Assembly (NCBI GenBank): GCA_964614535.1
Contig: CAZTOZ010000013.1
Span: 1 to 64,000 of the forward strand
DNA: 64,000 nt
Origin: JALSHZ01 sp964614535
GTDB taxonomy: Bacteria; Pseudomonadota; Gammaproteobacteria; UWMA-0217
Direction of reading: 5' to 3'
Shown here: piece by piece, positions 56,678 through 64,000 of the stretch
How positions within the stretch are numbered: the first letter of the stretch is position 1
Layout: every line of letters starts with the position of its first letter
The notes under the pieces: generated by a model
What the model was told of the DNA's origin: nothing
Databases searched by the model: none
What the model saw: the letters and a program-made list of their open reading frames with translations, nothing else
Position numbers and translations under genes: made by a program

Positions 56678-57777
56678 GGGTTCACCTCCGCCACACAGTC
56701 GCGCTCGCCGAGACAGATCTCGGCCACATGGCGGGCCGCGTCGGGCCGTTTCAGCGGCGCGGCGGCCAGCGCCATCCGTTGCAGCGTCCGCCGATCACTC
56801 AACAACGGCTGCAACAATCCGGCCAGCGAGGCGGCCGAGACCTCGGCATCGGCGATCAGCTTCGCCGCGCCGGCCTCCACCAGCACGCGCGCGTTGGCGG
56901 TCTGGTGGTCGTCCACCGCATGGGGATAGGGCACCAGCACCGCGGCGACACCGACCTGGATCAGCTCAGCCACCGTCAATGCCCCGGCCCTTGCCACCAC
57001 CAAATCCGCCCATCCGTAGGCCTCCGCCATCTCTTCGATAAAAGGTTCGATACGCGCCTCGACGCCCGCTTCGGCATAGGCCGACCGCGTCGCCTCCACA
57101 TGACGCGCACCACACTGGTGCCAGATATCCACTTCGACACCCGCCAGCCGCGCCACCGCGCCCGGCACCGTCGTATTCAACCGGAGCGCCCCGAGGCTGC
57201 CGCCGATCACCAGCAGCCGTACCGGCCCACCGCGCCCTTGCTGACGCGCCTCGGCCGGCGGCAATGCCACGATTTCCCGACGAACGGGATTTCCGGTATG
57301 GATCACCGGACGAGTGGTGCCTACTGTACGAAAACTACCGGGAAAACCCTCCATCACACATCGGCTATTTAGTGCCAGCCATCGGTTCGTCATACCAGGT
57401 ATTGCGTTTTGCTCATGAATGAACAGGGGCTTGCGCAGCAACCAGGCGGCGACACCGCCAGGACCCGAGGCAAAACCGCCCAGCCCGAGCACCGCCCGCG
57501 GCTTGTGCCGCAGCATCGCCGTCAGCGCCTCGATCACGGCGAAGGCCAGCTTGAACGGTGCCAGCAGCAGCGTCCCCATTCCCTTGCCCCGCAACCCCTT
57601 GACCCGCAGCGTCACCATCGGAATGCCGTGACCAGGGACGATCCGCTCCTCCATCCCTCCCTTCGAGCCGAGCCAGATCACCGGCACCTGCCGACGCCGC
57701 AGCACCTCGGCCACCGCCAGCGCGGGGAAGATGTGGCCGCCGGTGCCACCGGCCATGATCATCATCGGCGCGCTCAT
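56674..57777 (-). CDS. murG: Lipid II-forming GlcNAc transferase MurG
   Basis: A 367-residue GT-B glycosyltransferase with IMAGGTGGHIFPALAVAEVL, FIHEQNAIPGMTNRWLA, LVIGGSLGALRLNTTV and LVVARAGALTVAELIQVGVAAVLVP. It adds GlcNAc to lipid I on the inner face of the membrane. Start at 57777, overlapping the ftsW stop (ATGA). Confidence 0.97.
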   Translation of the reverse strand: MSAPMMIMAGGTGGHIFPALAVAEVLRRRQVPVIWLGSKGGMEERIVPGHGIPMVTLRVKGLRGKGMGTLLLAPFKLAFAVIEALTAMLRHKPRAVLGLGGFASGPGGVAAWLLRKPLFIHEQNAIPGMTNRWLALNSRCVMEGFPGSFRTVGTTRPVIHTGNPVRREIVALPPAEARQQGRGGPVRLLVIGGSLGALRLNTTVPGAVARLAGVEVDIWHQCGARHVEATRSAYAEAGVEARIEPFIEEMAEAYGWADLVVARAGALTVAELIQVGVAAVLVPYPHAVDDHQTANARVLVEAGAAKLIADAEVSAASLAGLLQPLLSDRRTLQRMALAAAPLKRPDAARHVAEICLGERDCVAEVNP

Positions 57778-58970
57778 CTGCCCCCCTCCGGCCTGGTGCG
57801 CGCGCGGCCACGCACTCCCTTCCGCTCCAGCGCATGAATCTCGCGATGGACCCGCAACAGAACGCCGGCGGCCATGCACATGGCGAGCATCGAACTGCCC
57901 CCGGCACTCATGAACGGCAGGGTCAGCCCCTTGGTCGGCAACACGCCCATGTTGACACCAATATTGATGAAGGCCTGGGACCCGAGCCACAGGCCGATGC
58001 CATAGGCGACATAACCGCCGAAGTAGTGACCGATCCGCTCGGCACGGGCACCAATGGCAAAACTGCGCAGTACCGCGTAGACGAACAGCAGCAACACGGC
58101 AAACACGCCGATCAGCCCGAGTTCCTCGGCGAGGATCGCAAACATGAAGTCGTTGTGGGCCTCGGGCAGATAGGAGAGTTTCTGCACGCTGCTGCCCAGG
58201 CCGACGCCACTCCATGCGCCGGAACCGATGGCGATCAGCGACTGGGTCAACTGAAACCCGGTGTCGTAGGGATCCTGCCAAGGGTCGAGAAAGCTGGTCA
58301 GCCGCTGCATCCGGTACGGGGAGGTGATCGCCAGCACCGCCAACGCCGCCAGGCCGACCGAGAACAACCCGATGAACTGCAGGATTCGGACGCCACCGAT
58401 GAACAACATTCCCATCGAAACGGCGGCAATAACCACCGCCGCGCCGAAGTCCGGCTCCGCCAACAGCAGGACGGTGACCACCACCAGCACGATAATCGGC
58501 TTGACGAAACCGACGAAGGTCTCCCGCAGCGCCTCGCCATGGCGGACGACATAGCTGGCGGTGTAGAGCACCATCAGCAGTTTCACGAACTCCGACGGCT
58601 GCAGGCTGAACGGCCCCACCATGATCCAGCGGGTGGCACCGTTGACGGTCTTGCCGAGGCCGGGGATCAGCACCAGCAACAACAACGCAAAGGCCACCGG
58701 CAACAGATAGAGGCCCGCGGTCTCCCACAGACGCAGCGGAATCCGGTACATCAACAGGCCAAGACCGGCGCCCAGCGCCACATAGAGGCTCTGCCGGAAA
58801 ATGAAGTGCAGCGGATTGTGAAACTGCTTTTCGGCGATTCCGATCGACGCCGAGGCCACCATCACCAGCCCCAGCCCCACCATCAGCGCAATGGCAATGA
58901 ACAGGCGGGTGTCGAACGGCTTCTCCAGCCGTAGCGACAACAGACCGGAAGAGATGTCGTTCAGCCGCAT
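57774..58970 (-). CDS. ftsW: Septal peptidoglycan polymerase FtsW
   Basis: A 398-residue SEDS protein with about ten membrane helices, containing HFIFRQSLYVALGAGLGLLM, GATRWIMVGPFSLQPSEFVK, LLLAEPDFGAAVVIAAVSM and INIGVNMGVLPTKGLTLPFMSAGGS. It polymerises glycan with FtsI. The start shares one base with the mraY stop (TGATG), so there is no room for murD, which normally lies between mraY and ftsW. Confidence 0.96.
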   Translation of the reverse strand: MRLNDISSGLLSLRLEKPFDTRLFIAIALMVGLGLVMVASASIGIAEKQFHNPLHFIFRQSLYVALGAGLGLLMYRIPLRLWETAGLYLLPVAFALLLLVLIPGLGKTVNGATRWIMVGPFSLQPSEFVKLLMVLYTASYVVRHGEALRETFVGFVKPIIVLVVVTVLLLAEPDFGAAVVIAAVSMGMLFIGGVRILQFIGLFSVGLAALAVLAITSPYRMQRLTSFLDPWQDPYDTGFQLTQSLIAIGSGAWSGVGLGSSVQKLSYLPEAHNDFMFAILAEELGLIGVFAVLLLFVYAVLRSFAIGARAERIGHYFGGYVAYGIGLWLGSQAFINIGVNMGVLPTKGLTLPFMSAGGSSMLAMCMAAGVLLRVHREIHALERKGVRGRARTRPEGGR

Positions 58971-60052
58971 CACCGCACCTTCAGCGTTGCCAGGCCGATC
59001 AGCACCAGAATCAGCGTGATGATCCAGAATCGGACGATCACCCGCGGCTCCGGCCAGCCCTTGAGTTCGAAATGGTGATGAATCGGCGCCATGCGGAAGA
59101 TCCGCTTGCCGGTCAGCTTGTACGAAGCCACCTGCATCATCACCGAGACGGCCTCCATGACGAAGACCCCGCCCATGATGAAGAGCACCAGCTCGTGGCG
59201 GCTGATGACGGCGACGATGCCCAGCGCCGCGCCCAGCGACAGTGCCCCAATGTCTCCCATGAAGACCTGCGCCGGATAGGTGTTGAACCAGAGAAAGCCC
59301 AGCCCGGCCCCGACGATGGCGGCACAGAAGACGGCGATCTCGCCGACGCCGCGAATGAACGGAATATTGAGATATTCGGCAAACTTGAAGTGGCCGGTGA
59401 AGTAGGCGATCGCTCCCAGCGCCGCCGCCACCAGCACGGTGGGCATGATCGCCAGCCCGTCCAGACCGTCGGTGAGGTTGACCGCGTTGCTGGCGCCGAC
59501 GACCACGAGAAAGACCCACGGCACATAGAACCAGCCCAGATAGAGATGCCACTCCTTGAAGACCGGAAACAGCAGCGTCAACTCCGCCTCGCTCTGCGCC
59601 GTCGCGTAGAGGAAGAAGGCGGCCAGCAGCGCAATCACCGACTGCCCCAGCAACTTGGCGCGGGCCGAAAGGCCTTTCGAGTTGCCATATTTGAGTTTCT
59701 GGTAATCGTCGATCCCGCCGATCAGGCCAAAGCCCAGCGTCACCAGCAGTACCACCCAGACATAGCGGTTGCCGAGGTCGCTCCACAGCAGGGTCGCGAT
59801 CCCGATCGAGACCAGAATCAACATGCCGCCCATGGTCGGCGTACCGGCCTTGGAGAAGTGGCTCTCCGGCCCGTCGTCGCGAACCGGCTGACCGATCTTG
59901 GCACCGGTCAGCCGGCGAATCAGCCACGGCCCGAACAGCAGCGAGATCACCAACGAGGTGAGCACCCCCATGATGGCGCGCATGGTGATGAACTCGAAGG
60001 CGCGAAACCCGCTGTGAAACTGGGTGAGATAGTCGAGCAGACTAAGCAGCAT
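58970..60052 (-). CDS. mraY: Phospho-MurNAc-pentapeptide translocase MraY
   Basis: A 360-residue membrane enzyme that makes lipid I from UDP-MurNAc-pentapeptide and undecaprenyl phosphate. Marks: GTPTMGGMLIL, GLIGGIDDYQKLKYGNSKGLSAR, NLTDGLDGLAI, and MAPIHHHFELKGWPEPRVIVRFW. The start at 60052 lies 11 bases inside the end of murF. Confidence 0.98.
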   Translation of the reverse strand: MLLSLLDYLTQFHSGFRAFEFITMRAIMGVLTSLVISLLFGPWLIRRLTGAKIGQPVRDDGPESHFSKAGTPTMGGMLILVSIGIATLLWSDLGNRYVWVVLLVTLGFGLIGGIDDYQKLKYGNSKGLSARAKLLGQSVIALLAAFFLYATAQSEAELTLLFPVFKEWHLYLGWFYVPWVFLVVVGASNAVNLTDGLDGLAIMPTVLVAAALGAIAYFTGHFKFAEYLNIPFIRGVGEIAVFCAAIVGAGLGFLWFNTYPAQVFMGDIGALSLGAALGIVAVISRHELVLFIMGGVFVMEAVSVMMQVASYKLTGKRIFRMAPIHHHFELKGWPEPRVIVRFWIITLILVLIGLATLKVR

Positions 60053-61409
60053 GACTCTTCTCCTCCCCGTCACCGTTGCCGCCTTGGTCATCGGCCAAGG
60101 CGTCGATCACCCGCTCCATCGCCGCCGAACGGGAACCCTTGACCAGCACGGTGACGTCGGCCGCCAGCAGATCCCGCAGATAGCGCAGCAGGGCGTCGAG
60201 ATCGTCGAAGGCGATACCACCGGGCCCAAAAGCCGCAGCGGCGGCGGCACTGAGCGGCCCGAGCGTCAGCACCCCGTCGATTCCCTGTGCCCGTGCCTGG
60301 GTGCCAAGTCCCGCGTGCAGCGCCTCGGCCTCGGCCCCCAGCTCCGCCATGTCACCAAGCACCAGGTAACGTCGCCCCGGCTGTGCCGCCAGTACCTCGA
60401 TGGCCGCCGCCACCGACGCCGGGTTGGCGTTGTAGCTGTCGTCGATCAAGGTCGAACCACCCGGCCCCGCCACCCGGCAGAGACGCCCCCCCACCGGCTC
60501 CACCGCCGCCAGTCCCTGCTCCACCGCATCGATGGAGAGACCGGCCGCCAGCGCCGCTGTCGCCGCTGCCGCGGCATTGAGGACGTTGTGACGTCCCAAC
60601 AGACGCAGCGCCGGCGCAACACGCCAGCCATGCAGATCGAAAACCGGCGTGGCGAAATCGACGACCCGGCAGTCGACCCCGGCCGCCTCGCCAAAAGTGC
60701 GGATACGGCGCTCGCGGTTCTGCGCCAGCCACTGCTCGGCGAACGGCGAATCGGCATTGATGACCGCGATGCCATCCTCGTCGAGCCCGCGGAAGATCTC
60801 CCCCTTGGCCGCCGCCACCGCCTCGACGCTGCCGAAGCCCTCCAGATGGGCACCGCTGGCATTGATCAGCAACGCCACATCAGGGTGTACCAGCGCGGTC
60901 AGCCAGGCGATCTCACCGGGATGGTTGGCGCCCATCTCGATCACCGCGTAGCGGTGTTCCGGGCGCAGCCGCAACAGCGTCAGCGGCACGCCGATGTCAT
61001 TGTTGAGGTTGCCGGCGGTGGCCAGCGTCGGCCCTTCCACCGCACAGATGCGGGCCAGCATCTCCTTGACGGTGGTCTTGCCGTTGCTGCCGGTCAGACC
61101 GATGACCCGCAGATCGAGGCGCTGCCGCCACGCCGCTGCCAGCCGGCCGAGCGCCTTGCGGGTGTCGTCCACCAGCAGGCAGGGCGCTGGATGCGCCACC
61201 GGACGGCGCACCACCAGCGCCGCCAGCGGCTGCTCGGGATGGTCGTCGAGCACCTGGTGGGCGTCGAAGTTCGGCCCCTCGAGCGCAAAGAAGAGGGCGC
61301 CGGCACCGGCACTGCGGGTATCGGTGGAGACTTCGTCGATGGCGACATCGTCACCATGCAGCTCGGCACCGATCATCCCCGCCACGTCAGAAAGCATCAG
61401 CCAGCTCAT
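60042..61409 (-). CDS. murF: UDP-MurNAc-tripeptide-D-Ala-D-Ala ligase MurF
   Basis: A 455-residue Mur ligase with ATP loop GLTGSNGKTTVKEMLARIC, NLNNDIGVPLTLLRL, EMGANHPGEIAWLTALV, and DDSYNANPASVAAAIEVL. It adds D-Ala-D-Ala from Ddl. The ATG overlaps the murE stop (ATGA). Confidence 0.97.
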   Translation of the reverse strand: MSWLMLSDVAGMIGAELHGDDVAIDEVSTDTRSAGAGALFFALEGPNFDAHQVLDDHPEQPLAALVVRRPVAHPAPCLLVDDTRKALGRLAAAWRQRLDLRVIGLTGSNGKTTVKEMLARICAVEGPTLATAGNLNNDIGVPLTLLRLRPEHRYAVIEMGANHPGEIAWLTALVHPDVALLINASGAHLEGFGSVEAVAAAKGEIFRGLDEDGIAVINADSPFAEQWLAQNRERRIRTFGEAAGVDCRVVDFATPVFDLHGWRVAPALRLLGRHNVLNAAAAATAALAAGLSIDAVEQGLAAVEPVGGRLCRVAGPGGSTLIDDSYNANPASVAAAIEVLAAQPGRRYLVLGDMAELGAEAEALHAGLGTQARAQGIDGVLTLGPLSAAAAAAFGPGGIAFDDLDALLRYLRDLLAADVTVLVKGSRSAAMERVIDALADDQGGNGDGEEKSHAA

Positions 61410-62899
61410 GGGCGCGCCTCCAACCACTGTTGCACCACCTCACGATCACTGAACGGAAAACGCTGCTGGCCGATGATCTGATACGCCTCGTGCCCCTTGC
61501 CCGCAATCAGCACCACATCGCCCGGATCGGCCAGATCGAGCGCCGCCTCGATGGCCGCCCTGCGATCGAGCACCACCGGCACCAGATCGGGCTGCACCAA
61601 TCCTGCAAGAATCTCGTCGGCGATCCGCTCGGGGCGCTCGCCACGGGGGTTGTCGCTGGTGACGATGACGATGTCGGCGAGTGTCTCGGCGATCCGCCCC
61701 ATGACCGGGCGCTTGGCGGCATCGCGGTCGCCACCGCAACCGAAGACACAGATGACGCGGTGCTCGGCGTGCGGCCGCACCGCTTCGAGCGCCTGGCGCA
61801 ACGCCTCCGGCGTGTGGGCATAGTCGACCACCGCCAGCGGCCGATCATCACCACCGAAGCTCTCCATCCGGCCGGTCACCGGCCGCAACGCCCCCAGCGC
61901 GGCGACCACCTCGTCGAGCGGTCGCCCGTCGAGCAGCAGCACGGCGGCGGTGGCCAGCATGTTGGCCACGTTGAAACGGGCAACCAGCGCGCTTTCGACC
62001 ACCGCATCACCCCAGGGCGTGTGCAGTACGAAATCCATGCCCCGCCGGCCGTGGCGGATATCACTGGCCCAGACCGACGCAACACCGGCCGACGCCCCCC
62101 GCAGCGAGCAGGCCACCCCGCGCACCCCTTGGGGCAACGTGGCGAGAATCTCCCGCCCCACCGCATCATCGGCATTGACCACGGCCGCTTCGAGACCGGA
62201 CCAGGCGAACAGCTTGCGCTTGGCCTCGGCATAGGCATCGAGACTGCCGTGATAGTCGAGATGGTCGTGACTCAGGTTGGTGAACACCGCGGTGGTGAAG
62301 CGAATCCCCCCCACCCGCGCCTGGTCGAGCGCATGGGAGGAGACCTCCATGGCGACACGTCTGGCGCCCTGTGCCAGAAAACCGGCCAGCAGGCGCTGAT
62401 TGGTCACCGCATCCGGCGTGGTGTGGGCCGACTGCTCGGCTTCGCCATAGAGTCCGGCGCCGAGCGTACCAATGATGGCGGCGCGCTCTCCCGGCCGGTC
62501 GAACGACTGGGCGAGATAGTGGGCGATCGAGGTCTTGCCGTTGGTGCCGGTGATGCCGACCACGGCGAGGTGCTCCGACGGATGGGCATAGAAGCGGGCG
62601 GCGATCTCGCCGGCCCGTCGCGCCAGCGCGCCGACCCGCACCGTCGGCAGCGGCAGGTTGACCGCTTCGAAGCCATCCGGCTCCCAAGCGATGGCGGCGG
62701 CGCCCCGATCGATCGCATCGGCGGCGAAGGCCAGCCCGTGGGAGCCGATGCCCCGACAGGCGAGAAAGAGATCGCCGGGACGCACCGCGCGGCTGTCCAT
62801 CGCAACGCCGGAGATCACCGGGTTGCCTCCCCGTGGCGTACCGATCCCATCGAACAGATCGGCCAGCCGCAGCGGATGTGACAGCGGTTGACTCATCAT
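61406..62899 (-). CDS. murE: UDP-MurNAc-L-Ala-D-Glu-meso-DAP ligase MurE
   Basis: A 497-residue Mur ligase: VVGITGTNGKTSIAHYLAQ (ATP loop), MEVSSHALDQARV, FTNLSHDHLDYHGSLDAYAEAK, VVDYAHTPEALRQAL, and SDNPRGERPERI, whose DNPR motif marks the meso-diaminopimelate-adding type. It begins with two overlapping ATG codons; the first overlaps the ftsI stop. Confidence 0.97.
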   Translation of the reverse strand: MMSQPLSHPLRLADLFDGIGTPRGGNPVISGVAMDSRAVRPGDLFLACRGIGSHGLAFAADAIDRGAAAIAWEPDGFEAVNLPLPTVRVGALARRAGEIAARFYAHPSEHLAVVGITGTNGKTSIAHYLAQSFDRPGERAAIIGTLGAGLYGEAEQSAHTTPDAVTNQRLLAGFLAQGARRVAMEVSSHALDQARVGGIRFTTAVFTNLSHDHLDYHGSLDAYAEAKRKLFAWSGLEAAVVNADDAVGREILATLPQGVRGVACSLRGASAGVASVWASDIRHGRRGMDFVLHTPWGDAVVESALVARFNVANMLATAAVLLLDGRPLDEVVAALGALRPVTGRMESFGGDDRPLAVVDYAHTPEALRQALEAVRPHAEHRVICVFGCGGDRDAAKRPVMGRIAETLADIVIVTSDNPRGERPERIADEILAGLVQPDLVPVVLDRRAAIEAALDLADPGDVVLIAGKGHEAYQIIGQQRFPFSDREVVQQWLEARP

Positions 62900-64000
62900 A
62901 TCGGCGCTCCGCGGTGGTTGACCGGCATCGTGCGCAGCGTGTCATCGGGGGTGACATTGAGAATACGCAGCGCCCGGGTCATGATCTTCGAGAACACCGG
63001 CGCCGCCACCTCGCCACCGTAGAAGCCGCCAGCGCGCGGCGCATGGACGACGACGACCGCCACCAGCCTTGGATCACCGGCCGGCGCCATGCCGGCGAAG
63101 ACAGCGGTATAGGCATCCTCGGAGTAGCTGCCACCGACCAGTTTCTTTGCCGTCCCGGTCTTGCCGGCGACACGATAACCCTCGATCGCGGCGCGATAGC
63201 CGGTGCCACTGGGCTGCACCACCCGCTCCATCATCGCCCGCACCTTGCGTGCCGTATCGGCGCTCATCACCTGCTGCGGCTCGTCCGAAGCCTGCCCCTT
63301 GACCAGCGTCACCGGATTGCGCATCCCGTCGGCGGCAATCACCGCATAGGCCTGCGCCAGTTGCAGCGCGGTCACCGAAAAACCATAGCCGAACGACAGC
63401 GTGGCCTGATCGAGCCTGTACCACTGCGCCCAATTGCGCAGCACGCCGCCCACTTCGCCGGGCAGACCACTGCCGGTGCTGGTGCCGAAGCCGACCCGCT
63501 CGAAAACGGTGTAGAGATCGACGGGCTCCAGTTCGAGCGCCACCTTGCTGGCGCCGACGTTGCTGGAATGGCTGATGATACCGCCGAGATCGATCTTGCC
63601 CAGGTTCTTCGAATCCTTGATCGTATAGCCGCTGACGCGATAGTGGCCGGGCCCGGTATCGATGGTGGAATCGACCCGCCACTTGCCGCTCTCCAACGCC
63701 GCCGCGATCGTGAACGGCTTGGCGGTGGAGCCCGGCTCGAAGACATCGGTGACGGCGCGATTGCGGGTGCGCGACCCCTTTCGCTGGCGCAGATCATTGG
63801 GATTGAAGGCCGGCTGGTTGACCATCGCCAGCACTTCGCCGGTCTTCGGGTCGAGCACCACCACCGAACCCGACTCGGCCCGGTGCCGCTTGATCGCCGC
63901 CTTGAGCTCACGATAGGCGAGATATTGAATCCGGCCATCGATGCTGAGCGTCAGCGACTTGCCCGGTCGCGCGGGCGCAATCAGCTCCACATCCTCGATC
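62896..64000 (-). CDS. ftsI: Septal transpeptidase FtsI (PBP3), 5' end outside the window
   Basis: The C-terminal ~367 residues of a class B penicillin-binding protein are present, and the frame is open to the edge. Active-site motifs are complete: the SxxK serine in FEPGSTAKPFTIAAALESG, SSN in ISHSSNVGASKVALELEP, and KTG in VAGKTGTAKKL. Further FtsI marks are LDPKTGEVLAMVNQPAFNPND and FAGMAPAGDPRLVAVVVV. It cross-links septal wall with FtsW. The N-terminal anchor and pedestal domain lie outside the window. The stop overlaps the murE start. Confidence 0.96.
   Translation of the reverse strand, partial: IEDVELIAPARPGKSLTLSIDGRIQYLAYRELKAAIKRHRAESGSVVVLDPKTGEVLAMVNQPAFNPNDLRQRKGSRTRNRAVTDVFEPGSTAKPFTIAAALESGKWRVDSTIDTGPGHYRVSGYTIKDSKNLGKIDLGGIISHSSNVGASKVALELEPVDLYTVFERVGFGTSTGSGLPGEVGGVLRNWAQWYRLDQATLSFGYGFSVTALQLAQAYAVIAADGMRNPVTLVKGQASDEPQQVMSADTARKVRAMMERVVQPSGTGYRAAIEGYRVAGKTGTAKKLVGGSYSEDAYTAVFAGMAPAGDPRLVAVVVVHAPRAGGFYGGEVAAPVFSKIMTRALRILNVTPDDTLRTMPVNHRGAPI

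Noticed and set aside
56674..58728. Long upstream extension of murG through ftsW
   Set aside because: The added part is an out-of-frame shadow of ftsW; the GGTGGH start region fixes MurG at 57777.
57774..59927. Long upstream extension of ftsW through mraY
   Set aside because: The extension is an out-of-frame shadow of mraY; FtsW proper starts at 58970.

Overview
The window reads as a GC-rich gammaproteobacterial chromosome segment. Supporting evidence is the gene order: rpsF-rpsR-DUF2232-rplI-dnaB-alr (Pseudomonas-like), bamD divergent from rluD-pgeF-clpB, pilS-pilR-pilA-pilB-pilC-pilD-coaE-zapD, and a dcw cell-wall/division cluster running ftsI to ftsZ and on to lpxC and secA. A free-living, type IV piliated member of the Chromatiales/Ectothiorhodospiraceae-like groups is plausible, but the species cannot be named from sequence alone.

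Layout. 1-5.3 kb is an accessory region with lower GC. It holds an IS630-family transposase N-terminus at the left edge, a lone secreted pectate-lyase-like lipoprotein, a decayed IS630 C-terminus, a decayed transposase helix-turn-helix, about 1.5 kb of apparent debris, a UDP-glucuronate-4-epimerase-like gene and a cluster of dispersed palindromic repeats. 5.3-13.2 kb holds a ComEA-like protein, RfaH, prfB with its programmed +1 frameshift, tRNA-Lys, a GcvR-like ACT protein, a DUF533/TerB protein and a large SWIM-SNF2 helicase. 13.2-18.1 kb is the ribosomal protein/dnaB/alr operon on the minus strand, with a visible sigma70 promoter. 18.1-24.7 kb is a second accessory patch: a FemAB/CelD-like acetyltransferase with a polysaccharide flippase, an ATP-dependent DNA ligase pseudogene with a clean internal deletion, an SDR, an orphan protein with a DUF3375 (JetA/MksF-like) N-terminus, and a FIST-GGDEF diguanylate cyclase. 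24.7-34 kb is PolX, ClpB, PsiE-like, PgeF, RluD, BamD and NadE. 34-43.3 kb is the type IV pilus block with coaE and zapD. 43.2-64 kb, all minus except dciA, is a Nudix-ThiE fusion, argJ, secA, an M23 peptidase, dciA, lpxC, ftsZ, ftsA, ftsQ, ddlB, murC, murG, ftsW, mraY, murF, murE and a partial ftsI.

How genes work together. The dcw block makes and flips lipid II and builds the septum. Most of its genes overlap by 1-11 nt, and murD is missing from its usual place between mraY and ftsW. PilS/PilR probably switch on pilA through a sigma54-like element, and a perfect 14-bp inverted repeat lies in the pilR-pilA gap. No CRISPR, defence island or prophage was seen. The least ordinary items are the decayed ligase, the orphan DUF3375 protein, the FIST-GGDEF protein, the pilR-pilA palindrome, the IS630-flanked pectate lyase and the Nudix-ThiE tail overlapping zapD. 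I found no convincing complete new system.
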